From an uncultured Clostridia bacterium (GTDB lineage: Bacteria; Bacillota; Clostridia; Lachnospirales; Anaerotignaceae), in assembly GCA_910587735.1 (NCBI GenBank), contig CAJUNT010000033.1:1-23552 (forward strand): a DNA stretch of 23,552 nt, read 5' to 3'. The translations under genes and the position numbers were made by a program. The notes below the pieces were generated by a model. That model made no database searches and was not told where the DNA came from. It saw nothing but the letters and a program-made list of their open reading frames with translations. Shown here one piece after another: positions 15,477-22,815 of this stretch; positions within the stretch are counted from its first letter, which is position 1, and each line of letters starts with the position of its first letter.

Positions 15477-16325
15477 CTACATAATTTTTAAAAATTCTGA
15501 CTTTTTCATTTTTATCATTCTTCCATTACAATACACTTTACAAGGAAATTTTACAAAACGAATATCAACAATAGGCTCTGCATAGCACCTACAATTAAAT
15601 ATTTCCCCTGCATGATATTTGCCATATTGATATTTTGATTTTGAAAGCTGTTCTGGTGAAGGTGGGTCTTTCCAACTCACAAGCACTCCCTCCATATCTT
15701 TATGGCTGTTTCTCACTCTTTCATCTTGTGATGTTCTCCAGATATACCATTGTATATTTAATATTTCTGCTCTTGTTCTTATCAGTGCAGATTGTGCTTT
15801 GCTGACTTCTGTTCTAGCAATACACATAGCATTTGCTTTTGTTTTTTCTGTAAACTTTATTTTTATTTCCTCTGCTAAATCCTCTGCTCTCCTACCCTTT
15901 GTCGTTTCTTTTTCAATATATTTTGTAATATCACTTGCAATATTGAAAGGTAATGTTTTGATTAAAGTAGCATTTTGCTCTATCAATTTTTGTATGACAT
16001 TTTGCATAAAAATATTTTGTTTTTGTTTATTCAATGCCTCATAAATTTCATGTCCTTTACTATTTTGTCCTGCTGCTTTTCTCCAATTTCCTTCTGTTTT
16101 TTTGTAAACAGACGTTACCATTTGTAAAGCAATCTCCTGACAATACTTTTCAAAAGAATATTGTCTTGCAATGATATTTAATAAATTTATCATTTCATTT
16201 GGATTGTTTTGATTTGATATTGCTTGAAAGAATTGTTGTTGTATAACATTCAATATCCTTTCATAATTTCTTTCTAGCCTTTTGCTTGTTTTCCATACTG
16301 GTAAATACTTATTCTTGTTGTTCAT
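15477..16325 (-). CDS. Minor head protein (SPP1 gp7/Mu gpF-like)
   Basis: The 282-residue protein carries the phage head morphogenesis domain of SPP1 gp7/Mu F in its second half: CIARTEVSKAQSALIRTRAE, then YIWRTSQDERVRNSHKDMEG and KYHAGEIFNCRCYAEPI. The pattern 'TSxDERVRxSH...GEIFNCRCxAxP' is diagnostic. The N-terminal half is helical (ERNYERILNVIQQQFFQAIS). Proteins of this family bind the portal inside the head and aid DNA ejection. ATG at 16325 has GGAG upstream within the end of the portal gene, and the two genes overlap by 17 bases. Confidence 0.92.
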   Translation of the reverse strand: MNNKNKYLPVWKTSKRLERNYERILNVIQQQFFQAISNQNNPNEMINLLNIIARQYSFEKYCQEIALQMVTSVYKKTEGNWRKAAGQNSKGHEIYEALNKQKQNIFMQNVIQKLIEQNATLIKTLPFNIASDITKYIEKETTKGRRAEDLAEEIKIKFTEKTKANAMCIARTEVSKAQSALIRTRAEILNIQWYIWRTSQDERVRNSHKDMEGVLVSWKDPPSPEQLSKSKYQYGKYHAGEIFNCRCYAEPIVDIRFVKFPCKVYCNGRMIKMKKSEFLKIM

Positions 16326-17799
16326 ATTCCGTTACTCCATTTTGTAAAAAAGAGGGTGGCTGTATCAAGTTCTCTGTTGGAAATGCTATTTCATCGCTTG
16401 CTTTTTCAATATCCTCATCTGTAATATTTGTCCACATTCCTGTATTTTCAGAGGATTGTCTTAATTCTTTTAATGCCGTTTTTTGACTAATTAAACCCGA
16501 ATTATATACTTCTATTATTGCAGACGCTGTTTGTTGTGCAAGTGTTTTTCTTTCTTCCTCTGTTGGACGTCTGCAATTATTAAATTCTATTTCCAAATCA
16601 TCTGGCACAAAACCAAATGCAGAAATACATAATATAGGTAATAACTTTTCTAATACAGGGCGCAGACAAGCCTCTTGTTTTTGCTCTATACTATCATAAT
16701 AATTTTGCATATCGCTTTCACCGGTTGCATTCATACCAGCAGGGGAACGTCCAAACAGTTTTGTAACAGGCATTTCGGCTGCTCCAGCTACATCCATCAT
16801 GAATTCAGAATAAATGTCAGATAATCCACTAAATGTATATTGTCTAGTATCAAATGTATCATTTTTTCCTATTACCTGCATACTGTTATTGTTCATCATT
16901 TCATTCATAAGCATAAGTGTTTTATATAAATCTCCCAACGCTTGCTCATCCATAAGTGCCATTTGTTCAAAACCGTCCATTTGATACACTTTTAAATTTG
17001 CCGAAAATATCAGTGTAGCAATATTCCAGCTTGTGTTATCTCTTTTTTTCAGTTCTTCGTAAATGTGTTCCAGTTCTGAAGCACCCCAATAACTTTCCAT
17101 CAATTTCTCAATATAAGGCAAATCTCTGTTTATAAATCTTACTACTCTGCTATGATGTACTTTTATACCTGTACCAATAGCGTCAGAACGGATATGATAA
17201 TACATAGGCAAACCAAAATCAATGTCATTACTATCTTCTACAATCTGTGTACCCGGATAAATACCATTCCATCTATCTAATATTAAAAGACCTTTAAAGC
17301 AGCCCGGCAAAAGAGTATCTAATTCTAAAGGCTTGTCAAGCATATCCTCTTGCCCTTGTATGATAATGACACCTGCTGCACCACCATATAATCTTGCCCA
17401 TCTTAAACCTTCCAATGTTCTTGCTCTTAATTGCGTTCGTCTTTCTAATATATTTATTCTTTTAATATCACTAGGGGATATCTGTGATTTTATTTTATAC
17501 CAATTTTTTACCATGTCCTCCGCCACAACATCTACAATACGTCTTACAATCCAATGTTCTCTATAAAGTATGTTGAGTAAGTTCCAATTAAAAGACAAGC
17601 GATTACTTTGATACTCTGTACCTTCTAACAAATTTGTTGTATTTTGTCCCATTCTTGCAGAAGTATTTGAAAAGCCGTCAAACATCATTTTTCTTTGCAT
17701 TAGCTGTTCCAATAAAAATGTATTGATATTGTTATTTTTACTTGGAGAACGTATTGTATTTTTATTGTCATTTGTTTTGATTTTCTTTTTTTTACTCAT
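16309..17799 (-). CDS. Portal protein (DUF1073, HI1409-like)
   Basis: The 496-residue protein matches the DUF1073/HI1409 portal family, which forms the dodecameric DNA gate of the capsid. Supporting segments are WNLLNILYREHWIVRRIVDV, VVAEDMVKNWYKIKSQ, LEGLRWARLYGGAAGVIII, MYYHIRSDAIGTGIKVHHSR and VVRFINRDLPY. PVTKLFGRSPAGMNATGESD is the near-invariant portal motif ('LfGrsPaGmnaTGesD'), followed by MQNYYDSIEQKQE. The start ATG at 17799 overlaps the terminase stop by 4 bases (ATGA). The first 30 residues are Lys/Asn-rich and probably disordered. It looks intact. Confidence 0.94.
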   Translation of the reverse strand: MSKKKKIKTNDNKNTIRSPSKNNNINTFLLEQLMQRKMMFDGFSNTSARMGQNTTNLLEGTEYQSNRLSFNWNLLNILYREHWIVRRIVDVVAEDMVKNWYKIKSQISPSDIKRINILERRTQLRARTLEGLRWARLYGGAAGVIIIQGQEDMLDKPLELDTLLPGCFKGLLILDRWNGIYPGTQIVEDSNDIDFGLPMYYHIRSDAIGTGIKVHHSRVVRFINRDLPYIEKLMESYWGASELEHIYEELKKRDNTSWNIATLIFSANLKVYQMDGFEQMALMDEQALGDLYKTLMLMNEMMNNNSMQVIGKNDTFDTRQYTFSGLSDIYSEFMMDVAGAAEMPVTKLFGRSPAGMNATGESDMQNYYDSIEQKQEACLRPVLEKLLPILCISAFGFVPDDLEIEFNNCRRPTEEERKTLAQQTASAIIEVYNSGLISQKTALKELRQSSENTGMWTNITDEDIEKASDEIAFPTENLIQPPSFLQNGVTEYEQQE

Positions 17800-19085
17800 T
17801 TTGCAAATCTCCTATTTGGTATCATTGTTTTTACAAAATATCTTGTTGCGTCCATAGCATGGTCGCCCATTTTCAAAGGTTCTTCTTTTCCATGTTCCTG
17901 TAATTTTGTATTCCATACATAACCTTTTATTTCTTTTAACCAGTTGACACATTTTACATTTACTTTTATTCTTCCTTTGTCTATCATTGTAGCAACAAGT
18001 CGTATTCCTTCTAATACACTATTATCAGCTGACTTTACTCTATAATGTCTATTTTTTAATTCTGTTTCAAAATTTACTGCTGATGGGTCTACAACAACCC
18101 AAGAAGGAGCAACATTTTCTAATGCTACAAATTTATCAAAATCATCACCATATCGGTTATCAGATTTCTGTACTTTTTGTATTCTGCTGTCATAATAATA
18201 TTCATTGTCAATCCATATTGTTTCGCCATCATCCCATATATCCAAAAATACACATGGATTCATCGTACCATAATCACAGCTAATATATCTTCTTGCTTTC
18301 GTTTTTAAGTCATGCGGTCTGCTTTGGTTTGTATAAGTATTTCTTTCTTCTGAAAACATACTATATATTACACCATCAGCAAGCACCCATTTTCCCAGTA
18401 TATAGCGTAAATAAAAAACACCTGCATACATATTTTGATATCTTTTTTTAATTTCTTCTGACAACGAAATATTATCTTCCATAGTAAAATGCAGATAAAA
18501 TAAATTTTTTCCTTTCTCGTTATTTTCTCTTTTATCTATCCAGTTTGTTTTGAACCAATGAAAAGGTCCTTCTGGATTACAATTAAACCAAAATTTAGAC
18601 CCCTTTTCGGAACATCTTCCTGTTGCTTGATTGACAAATGATTCTGGCATGAGTGCCACTTCGTCAAAAAAGACACTAGCAAGCGAAAGCCCCTGTATTA
18701 AATCCTGAGAGCGTTCATCTTTACCACCAAATATATAAAAATAATTTGTTACGCTATTTCTTTTTATTTCAATCATGTTATCCGCTCTATGTTCTTCTAA
18801 TTGGTATCCTATTGTATAAAGCATACTTTTTAGTATCAATAGTACATTCCTTCTAAATGAGCCAATCGTTTTACCGCACATGGCAAAATTCTTATACTCA
18901 AAATTTTGCATGGCAAATATAACAAAAGACAATGACATAGATACTGTTTTTCCTGAACGAATTGCACCATCTGCTATAATCCCACTACAATCTTTGACAG
19001 GGGAATCAGGTAGCCACCAGGTTAGTACCTTTTTCTGTTTTTGTGAAAACGGCTGAAATGAAAATAATGCTCTATTCTGTATCAT
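17796..19085 (-). CDS. terL: Terminase large subunit
   Basis: The 429-residue packaging ATPase-nuclease has all key motifs. Walker A is GAIRSGKT at residues 40-47; Walker B is SVFFDE with D141 and E142; the coupling motif is WFNCNPEGP at 166-174. The nuclease domain starts near residue 265 with acidic residues D271 (ISCDYG), D333 (VVVDPS) and D408/D412 (MGDHAMDATRY). Length is standard for the PBSX/Terminase_3-6 type group. ATG at 19085 has GGGAGG upstream and overlaps the small subunit gene by 14 bases. It is intact, so DNA packaging could still be functional. Confidence 0.96.
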   Translation of the reverse strand: MIQNRALFSFQPFSQKQKKVLTWWLPDSPVKDCSGIIADGAIRSGKTVSMSLSFVIFAMQNFEYKNFAMCGKTIGSFRRNVLLILKSMLYTIGYQLEEHRADNMIEIKRNSVTNYFYIFGGKDERSQDLIQGLSLASVFFDEVALMPESFVNQATGRCSEKGSKFWFNCNPEGPFHWFKTNWIDKRENNEKGKNLFYLHFTMEDNISLSEEIKKRYQNMYAGVFYLRYILGKWVLADGVIYSMFSEERNTYTNQSRPHDLKTKARRYISCDYGTMNPCVFLDIWDDGETIWIDNEYYYDSRIQKVQKSDNRYGDDFDKFVALENVAPSWVVVDPSAVNFETELKNRHYRVKSADNSVLEGIRLVATMIDKGRIKVNVKCVNWLKEIKGYVWNTKLQEHGKEEPLKMGDHAMDATRYFVKTMIPNRRFAK

Positions 19086-19569
19086 CTCTATCCTCCCAAT
19101 TTAACTTTTTTGTTTGTTGTTTCAATGCCTCTATAAATCCATCATCTAAAATCATATTTTCTTTTTCATTTCCATTGTCTATAGTGCGATTCAGTCGTTC
19201 TAAATCTGTAACCATTTTAATAAACTCTTTAATATCTTTAGCTGACATTGTTTCTGATTCTAAATTGTTCAAAGCTTCCAATGCTTTTTTTTGGAGTTGT
19301 ACTGCTATTTTAATATGTCTTTCTGTCATAGCATGATATTCTTTTACAGCCTTTGCTTTTGCCTGTTTTTCTAGTTCATTATCATAGCTTCTAGCACGTT
19401 CTTTCCAGCGCCAACGCTCTTTCCATCTATCAATTAAATTCCTACTTTTTACCAACCTTTTACCAACCGCTGTGATGGTACGTTCTTCCCCCATATCACG
19501 ATATATTTTAAATGCTTCAAATGCTTTTTCGCTTTCTCCTTTTTGCCTTTCCCATGGTTTATTTGACAT
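19072..19569 (-). CDS. terS: Terminase small subunit
   Basis: The 165-residue protein has an N-terminal helix-turn-helix region (SEKAFEAFKIYRDMGEERTI, AVGKRLVKSRNLIDRWKERW) resembling phBC6A51-type small terminases, in which the 'W..R...Y' ending follows. A helical oligomerisation part follows (HIKIAVQLQKKALEALNNLE). It recognises the packaging site and recruits the large subunit. The frame extends to 19590, but ATG at 19569 has the clear ribosome site AAAGGAG 6 bases upstream and is preferred. It is immediately downstream of the PLP enzyme gene, with a 33-base gap. Confidence 0.88.
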   Translation of the reverse strand: MSNKPWERQKGESEKAFEAFKIYRDMGEERTITAVGKRLVKSRNLIDRWKERWRWKERARSYDNELEKQAKAKAVKEYHAMTERHIKIAVQLQKKALEALNNLESETMSAKDIKEFIKMVTDLERLNRTIDNGNEKENMILDDGFIEALKQQTKKLNWEDRDDTE

Positions 19570-19602
19570 TTCCCTCCTCTCCTTTATCATTGTTTTGCAT
19601 TT

Positions 19603-20448
19603 TTATATTTGTTTTGGTTCCGCTCCTACAATCCAAAAAAGAGCATTTTTTGTATTCAGATGATGGTCTATCAAATACTTCATGCTCTTAGCCTCATATT
19701 GTGGGTGCAATTTCACTCCTCCCACTATCAATTTTTGTTTTTTTTCATAAACAAATCCTTTTGTATGAAAAAGGTCATGATATATAAATTCTCTTGATAC
19801 GCCAAAGCGTTTTAATGTTGTTTTTATTTTCTGCTGTCTGTCAAATGCAGTAGAAATTACATGAATATGATTGACTTTTTTATGATATTTCTCAATGCCA
19901 ATTATCACACCGCTTGTTGTGATACCACTTCCGCAAGTAATATAAATATCGTTCAAATTATCAGGAATATTTTGTACTTGTTCCGCTACTGCACGTAAAA
20001 GTATTTCACCGTAATCATCAATATTGATACCATACTGCACGACAAATAGTTCTTTTGCGATACTCAATTCTTTCGCTTTTTGTTTTAATACATTGTGTCT
20101 ACCACTTTTTGACACAATTTCAATATTTGCCCCATAATGCATAGCAAGTCTTGGCATACTTTCTGTAGCAATAGAAATTGTATTCGTCCCTCCATAAGCA
20201 ATCACACAAGGCAAACCAAAATACTTTGCTACTGCTGCCGTAATAGGTGCTTGAGGGGAATGAATGGAACAATATGTCAGTATACCCTTTTTATCATGCT
20301 GTTGTTTTAATGCCGTTTCTACCAATAACATACATTGACGCAATTTCCCGCCATTTACGCCCCCTGCACCAAAAGGAGTATACAAATCTTCTCTTTTAAA
20401 ATACATACCAGCAATTTGCTGTACTGGAGTTAATTCACATACTTTCAT
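19603..20448 (-). CDS. Fold-type II PLP-dependent enzyme (ACC deaminase/D-cysteine desulfhydrase-like)
   Basis: The 281-residue protein belongs to the tryptophan-synthase-beta superfamily of PLP enzymes. FKREDLYTPFGAGGVNGGKL carries the expected Schiff-base lysine K35 (GGKLR). YCSIHSPQAPITAAVAKYFG fits the substrate-carboxylate loop (compare 'SxxSNHxxxTAxxA'). TCGSGITTSGVIIGIEKY, near residues 173-190, is the glycine/serine loop that grips the PLP phosphate. It is somewhat shorter than ACC deaminase or D-cysteine desulfhydrase (about 330). Its ATG overlaps the radical SAM stop (ATGA) and has no clear ribosome site, so translation is probably coupled. Substrate unknown. Its place between a radical SAM gene and terminase suggests phage-specific chemistry and not host catabolism. 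Confidence 0.88.
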   Translation of the reverse strand: MKVCELTPVQQIAGMYFKREDLYTPFGAGGVNGGKLRQCMLLVETALKQQHDKKGILTYCSIHSPQAPITAAVAKYFGLPCVIAYGGTNTISIATESMPRLAMHYGANIEIVSKSGRHNVLKQKAKELSIAKELFVVQYGINIDDYGEILLRAVAEQVQNIPDNLNDIYITCGSGITTSGVIIGIEKYHKKVNHIHVISTAFDRQQKIKTTLKRFGVSREFIYHDLFHTKGFVYEKKQKLIVGGVKLHPQYEAKSMKYLIDHHLNTKNALFWIVGAEPKQI

Positions 20449-21465
20449 ATTTTTAAACCAAAAAAGCGTTTATAGTAATCTGTTTTGTTGCGGAGTTCCT
20501 CTTGTGTAATGCCATAAAAAGATTGTTGTTTTATTTTTTTATTTACGCCAGCACTTTGATAAAGAGATTGATAACACATACCTGTACCTATTTGTTTCAT
20601 TTTTTCTGTTGGTTTTGTATTTTTTCCATTGATAATCATACAAATATTGTAGTCATTCCCTTGAAATCCTTCCAAACCATCTATACCACAGCAACACATA
20701 TCGTCACCCATTGTACGTAATCTATTTTCTCCAGCATAAAATTTCATACCATATTTGTGACATTCCGCTCTTATCGCTTCAAATTGGGGACGTAATACTT
20801 GCAGAGGATAACAAGTATCTGCGCCAACTTTCACCATACCTTTTTTATTTTTAAAAAATTTCATACCCTCTACTACCACACCATATACTCCTGCCTTTGC
20901 TAATTTCGGTATGTTGTTCATAACTTCATGAAAAACCTCAGGCATATAAGGCTGTATTCTTACAATTACTCTTTGTACTTTCTTAGAAAGTATTTCAGCC
21001 ATATGCAAACGTTGTTCATAACAAGGTGCTCCTAATTCCAACTTATCATATGCACTACATACCATAGATATTTGTACCACACAATGACATTTTTCAAGCA
21101 GTTCTATATATTCTGGCTCTATTATCAATTTTCCTTTTGTACTCACAACAAAAGGATATTTTGTTTCTGCAAATAACTGTAAACACTCATAAGATGCTTT
21201 TACTGTTTTTTCAATAGGTTGAAAAGGGTCGCTCATACCTCCCCAATGAATGGGAATATCCCAATCACACCATGCTGTTTCTTGTGTTCTTTTCCCCTCT
21301 ATAAAATAACGTAATGATTGTACTGTTCCATATTTTTTTACATGAGATATATTTTTTCTTTCTTTGTGCAAAACAATATTTACACTCATGACTGCAACCC
21401 TCATAAGTGTCAAAGCGTATAGGAATATTGCAAAGAACAACTTGCGTTCCACATTCACAACTCAT
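20445..21465 (-). pseudogene. Radical SAM protein, SPL/COG1533-like, with a +1 frameshift
   Basis: ATG at 21465, after a perfect AAAGGAGG, opens a frame with FDTYEGCSHECKYCFAQRKK, the CxxxCxxC [4Fe-4S] motif. The rest of the family pattern lies in the next frame, down to the TGA at 20445: FIEGKRTQETAWCDWDIPIH, GGMSDPFQPIEKTV, VVSTKGKLIIEPEYIELL, VVQISMVCSAYDKLELGAPC and RVIVRIQPYMPEV. These resemble the spore photoproduct lyase group ('DPYQPIE', 'TKSxLIxRD', 'ISxxxxxxxLEPxAP'). The join needs +1, most likely at the 6-base (21352-21357) or 7-base (21333-21339) A-run of the coding strand. Both ends are coupled to neighbours by ATGA overlaps. Restored length is about 339 residues. A C-terminal Cys cluster (20688-20696) may hold a further cluster. 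Confidence 0.82.
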
Positions 21466-22034
21466 GCTGTTTCCTCCTTTGCTTTTTGAATAATGACTTG
21501 TGTCAATGTGTCTTTTCCATAACTTTTAATATAACTTTTCAATGTTTCCTGCTCTGTTTTGTCAAATATAAGCGTAATATTAAAAGTATTTTCTATCTCT
21601 TTTAATTCCTTTTCTAAAGCGTCGTTATCAATTAAACTATCTATGTCATTTGTTAAACTGTCAATTTCTTGCTGTGTAAACCCTGTAAATATTGCTTCTT
21701 CTCCCAATTCTTCAAGCAATGTAATGAGCTTTTGTTCTTCCCAATCACCTTCTATTTTATTTAAAGCAATATGGAGTTGTTTTTCCTGTTTTTCGTCCAA
21801 TTCTACAACAGATACTTCTACTTCTGTTTCGCCTTTATTTTCCAGTATAGTTAATCTTTGTTGTCCATTTATGACATGATTTGTATTTTTGTTCCAGACA
21901 ATAGGAAGAATCATACCATATGTTGTAATGCTCCTGTCAATATCTTTGTATGCTTTTTCTTTTGGGGTCAGTTCTACTCTTGTATTGTATAAATTTCTTT
22001 CCATATCCTTTATTTTCTTTTTTTCAATATGCAT
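21462..22034 (-). CDS. ParB/Srx-like domain protein 2
   Basis: The 190-residue protein has a ParB/Srx fold N-terminal domain: LYNTRVELTPKEKAYKDIDR, SITTYGMILPIVWNKNTNHV, then INGQQRLTILENKGETEVEV at the nucleotide-binding loop (usual form GxHRxxA), and VVELDEKQEKQLHIALNKIE. The C-terminal ~60 residues are helical plus a short domain (FNITLIFDKTEQETLKSYIK) shared with the upstream protein. It lacks the ParB DNA-binding helical domain, as many phage versions do. AAAGGAGG lies 6 bases before ATG 22034. It overlaps its paralogue upstream by 11 bases and the radical SAM gene downstream by 4 bases. The family includes CTP switches, nucleases and free-serine kinases, so its activity is open. Confidence 0.86.
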   Translation of the reverse strand: MHIEKKKIKDMERNLYNTRVELTPKEKAYKDIDRSITTYGMILPIVWNKNTNHVINGQQRLTILENKGETEVEVSVVELDEKQEKQLHIALNKIEGDWEEQKLITLLEELGEEAIFTGFTQQEIDSLTNDIDSLIDNDALEKELKEIENTFNITLIFDKTEQETLKSYIKSYGKDTLTQVIIQKAKEETA

Positions 22035-22620
22035 ACTGTTCCTCCTTTATTTTATTGATGATTTCCGACGCCAATATTGTTTTTGCATTTTTGGTATTTT
22101 TGATGTATCGCTCCACAGCTTCTCTTTCTTTTTCTGGTAGTGTAAATGTCATAGCAAATGTGTCAGATACATTTGTTTCAGAATATCCTGAAAAATCTTT
22201 TTCTAAAAGGTCGTTGATGTGTTCATATTGTATATTAAGACTTTCTAATTCCCATTCCTCAAAACCTGTTAAATCCATCATTTCACATTCGTTTAATTCC
22301 TGTAAAACATCTGTTAAACCGCTGATATTCCAATATCCTTTTGCTTTATTCAATAATATATTGAGTTTCTTTTCTTCTTTTTCATTTATATCTACAATAG
22401 AACATTCTACCTCTTTTTCTCCTTTATCTGTGAGTACTTTCAGCCTCTGATGTCCTCCTACTACATTACCCGTTCTTTTGTTCCATATAATAGGCTCTAC
22501 CATACCAAATTTTTCAATACTGTTTTTGAGCTTTTGATATTCTGGCATATCTGGCTCTAATGCAATACGAGGATTGTATTCTGCAACATTCAGTTTTTCT
22601 ATATTTATTTTTTGTATCAT
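22024..22620 (-). CDS. ParB/Srx-like domain protein 1
   Basis: The ~198-residue protein has an N-terminal ParB/Srx-like domain: IEKLNVAEYNPRIALEPDMP (the NPR motif), LKNSIEKFGMVEPIIWNKRT, GNVVGGHQRLKVLTDKGEKE (motif GGHQR) and CSIVDINEKEEKKLNILLNK. The C-terminal part (FAMTFTLPEKEREAVERYIK) matches the second ParB-like protein, so the two are tandem paralogues. The frame extends to ATG 22629, which lies directly against AAAGGA; ATG at 22620 has a 9-base spacing and is preferred. It is the first gene after the late promoter and terminator (22643-22721). In characterised phages such proteins often accompany DNA methylases; none is visible here. Confidence 0.87.
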   Translation of the reverse strand: MIQKINIEKLNVAEYNPRIALEPDMPEYQKLKNSIEKFGMVEPIIWNKRTGNVVGGHQRLKVLTDKGEKEVECSIVDINEKEEKKLNILLNKAKGYWNISGLTDVLQELNECEMMDLTGFEEWELESLNIQYEHINDLLEKDFSGYSETNVSDTFAMTFTLPEKEREAVERYIKNTKNAKTILASEIINKIKEEQYAY

Positions 22621-22642
22621 GCTATCCATTCCTTTCTAATAT

Positions 22643-22670
22643 AAAAAAGGACAGCCATAATTGACTATCC
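22643..22670 (-). terminator. Intrinsic terminator in the late leader
   Basis: On the minus strand the bases 22670-22649 fold into a 9-bp stem (with two G-U pairs) closed by an AUUA loop, followed at once by six T (22648-22643). It is about 40 nt after the predicted late start and about 20 nt before the first ParB-like ATG. It may end the regulator transcript or act as an attenuator of the late operon. Confidence 0.78.
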
Positions 22671-22675
22671 TAATA

Positions 22676-22697
22676 CAAAAGTTTTGGGGGGCTTTTG
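22676..22697 (-). promoter_or_regulatory. Leader hairpin upstream of the terminator
   Basis: CAAAAG and CTTTTG form a 6-bp stem around a C6A4 loop in the predicted late leader, just before the terminator stem. Its function is unknown; it could be an antiterminator contact or a pausing element. Confidence 0.4.
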
Positions 22698-22715
22698 ATA
22701 AAACTCTATGTTATT

Positions 22716-22744
22716 ATCATAACACACATTTTTATAAAAAATTC
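22716..22744 (-). promoter_or_regulatory. Candidate activator-dependent late promoter
   Basis: TATGAT (22716-22721) has TG one base upstream (extended -10). At 17 bases further up, 22739-22744 reads GAATTT and not a -35 box. The first of three 21-bp iterons begins exactly at this position. A good -10, absent -35 and adjoining repeats is the design of promoters that need an activator. The regulator gene lies just upstream. The predicted start is near 22709. Confidence 0.55.
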
Positions 22745-22806
22745 CCGACTTTTTCCCAAATTGTCCCGTTTTTTTCCCATTTTGTTCTGTTTTTTTCCCA
22801 AATCGT
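22744..22806. repeat. Three 21-bp direct repeats (iterons), likely operator
   Basis: Copies occupy 22744-22764, 22765-22785 and 22786-22806; a decayed fourth may start at 22807. The + strand core in each is TTTTTCCCA(A/T)(A/T)T followed by GT, preceded by CCCG, CCCG or TCTG. The 21-base period equals two helical turns, so bound proteins would sit on one face. They lie between the regulator stop and the late promoter, best explained as binding sites for that regulator; ParB-like proteins or small terminase are alternatives. Confidence 0.75.
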
Positions 22807-22815
22807 TCCAGGTTT

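Noticed and set aside
20445..21458. Independent 337-residue protein starting at ATG 21458.
   Set aside because: Its first ~30 residues are the out-of-frame reading of the true N-terminus containing CxxxCxxC. The ribosome site belongs to ATG 21465.
22744..22806. CRISPR array.
   Set aside because: Repeats are 21 bp, directly adjoining and T-rich, with no unique spacers.
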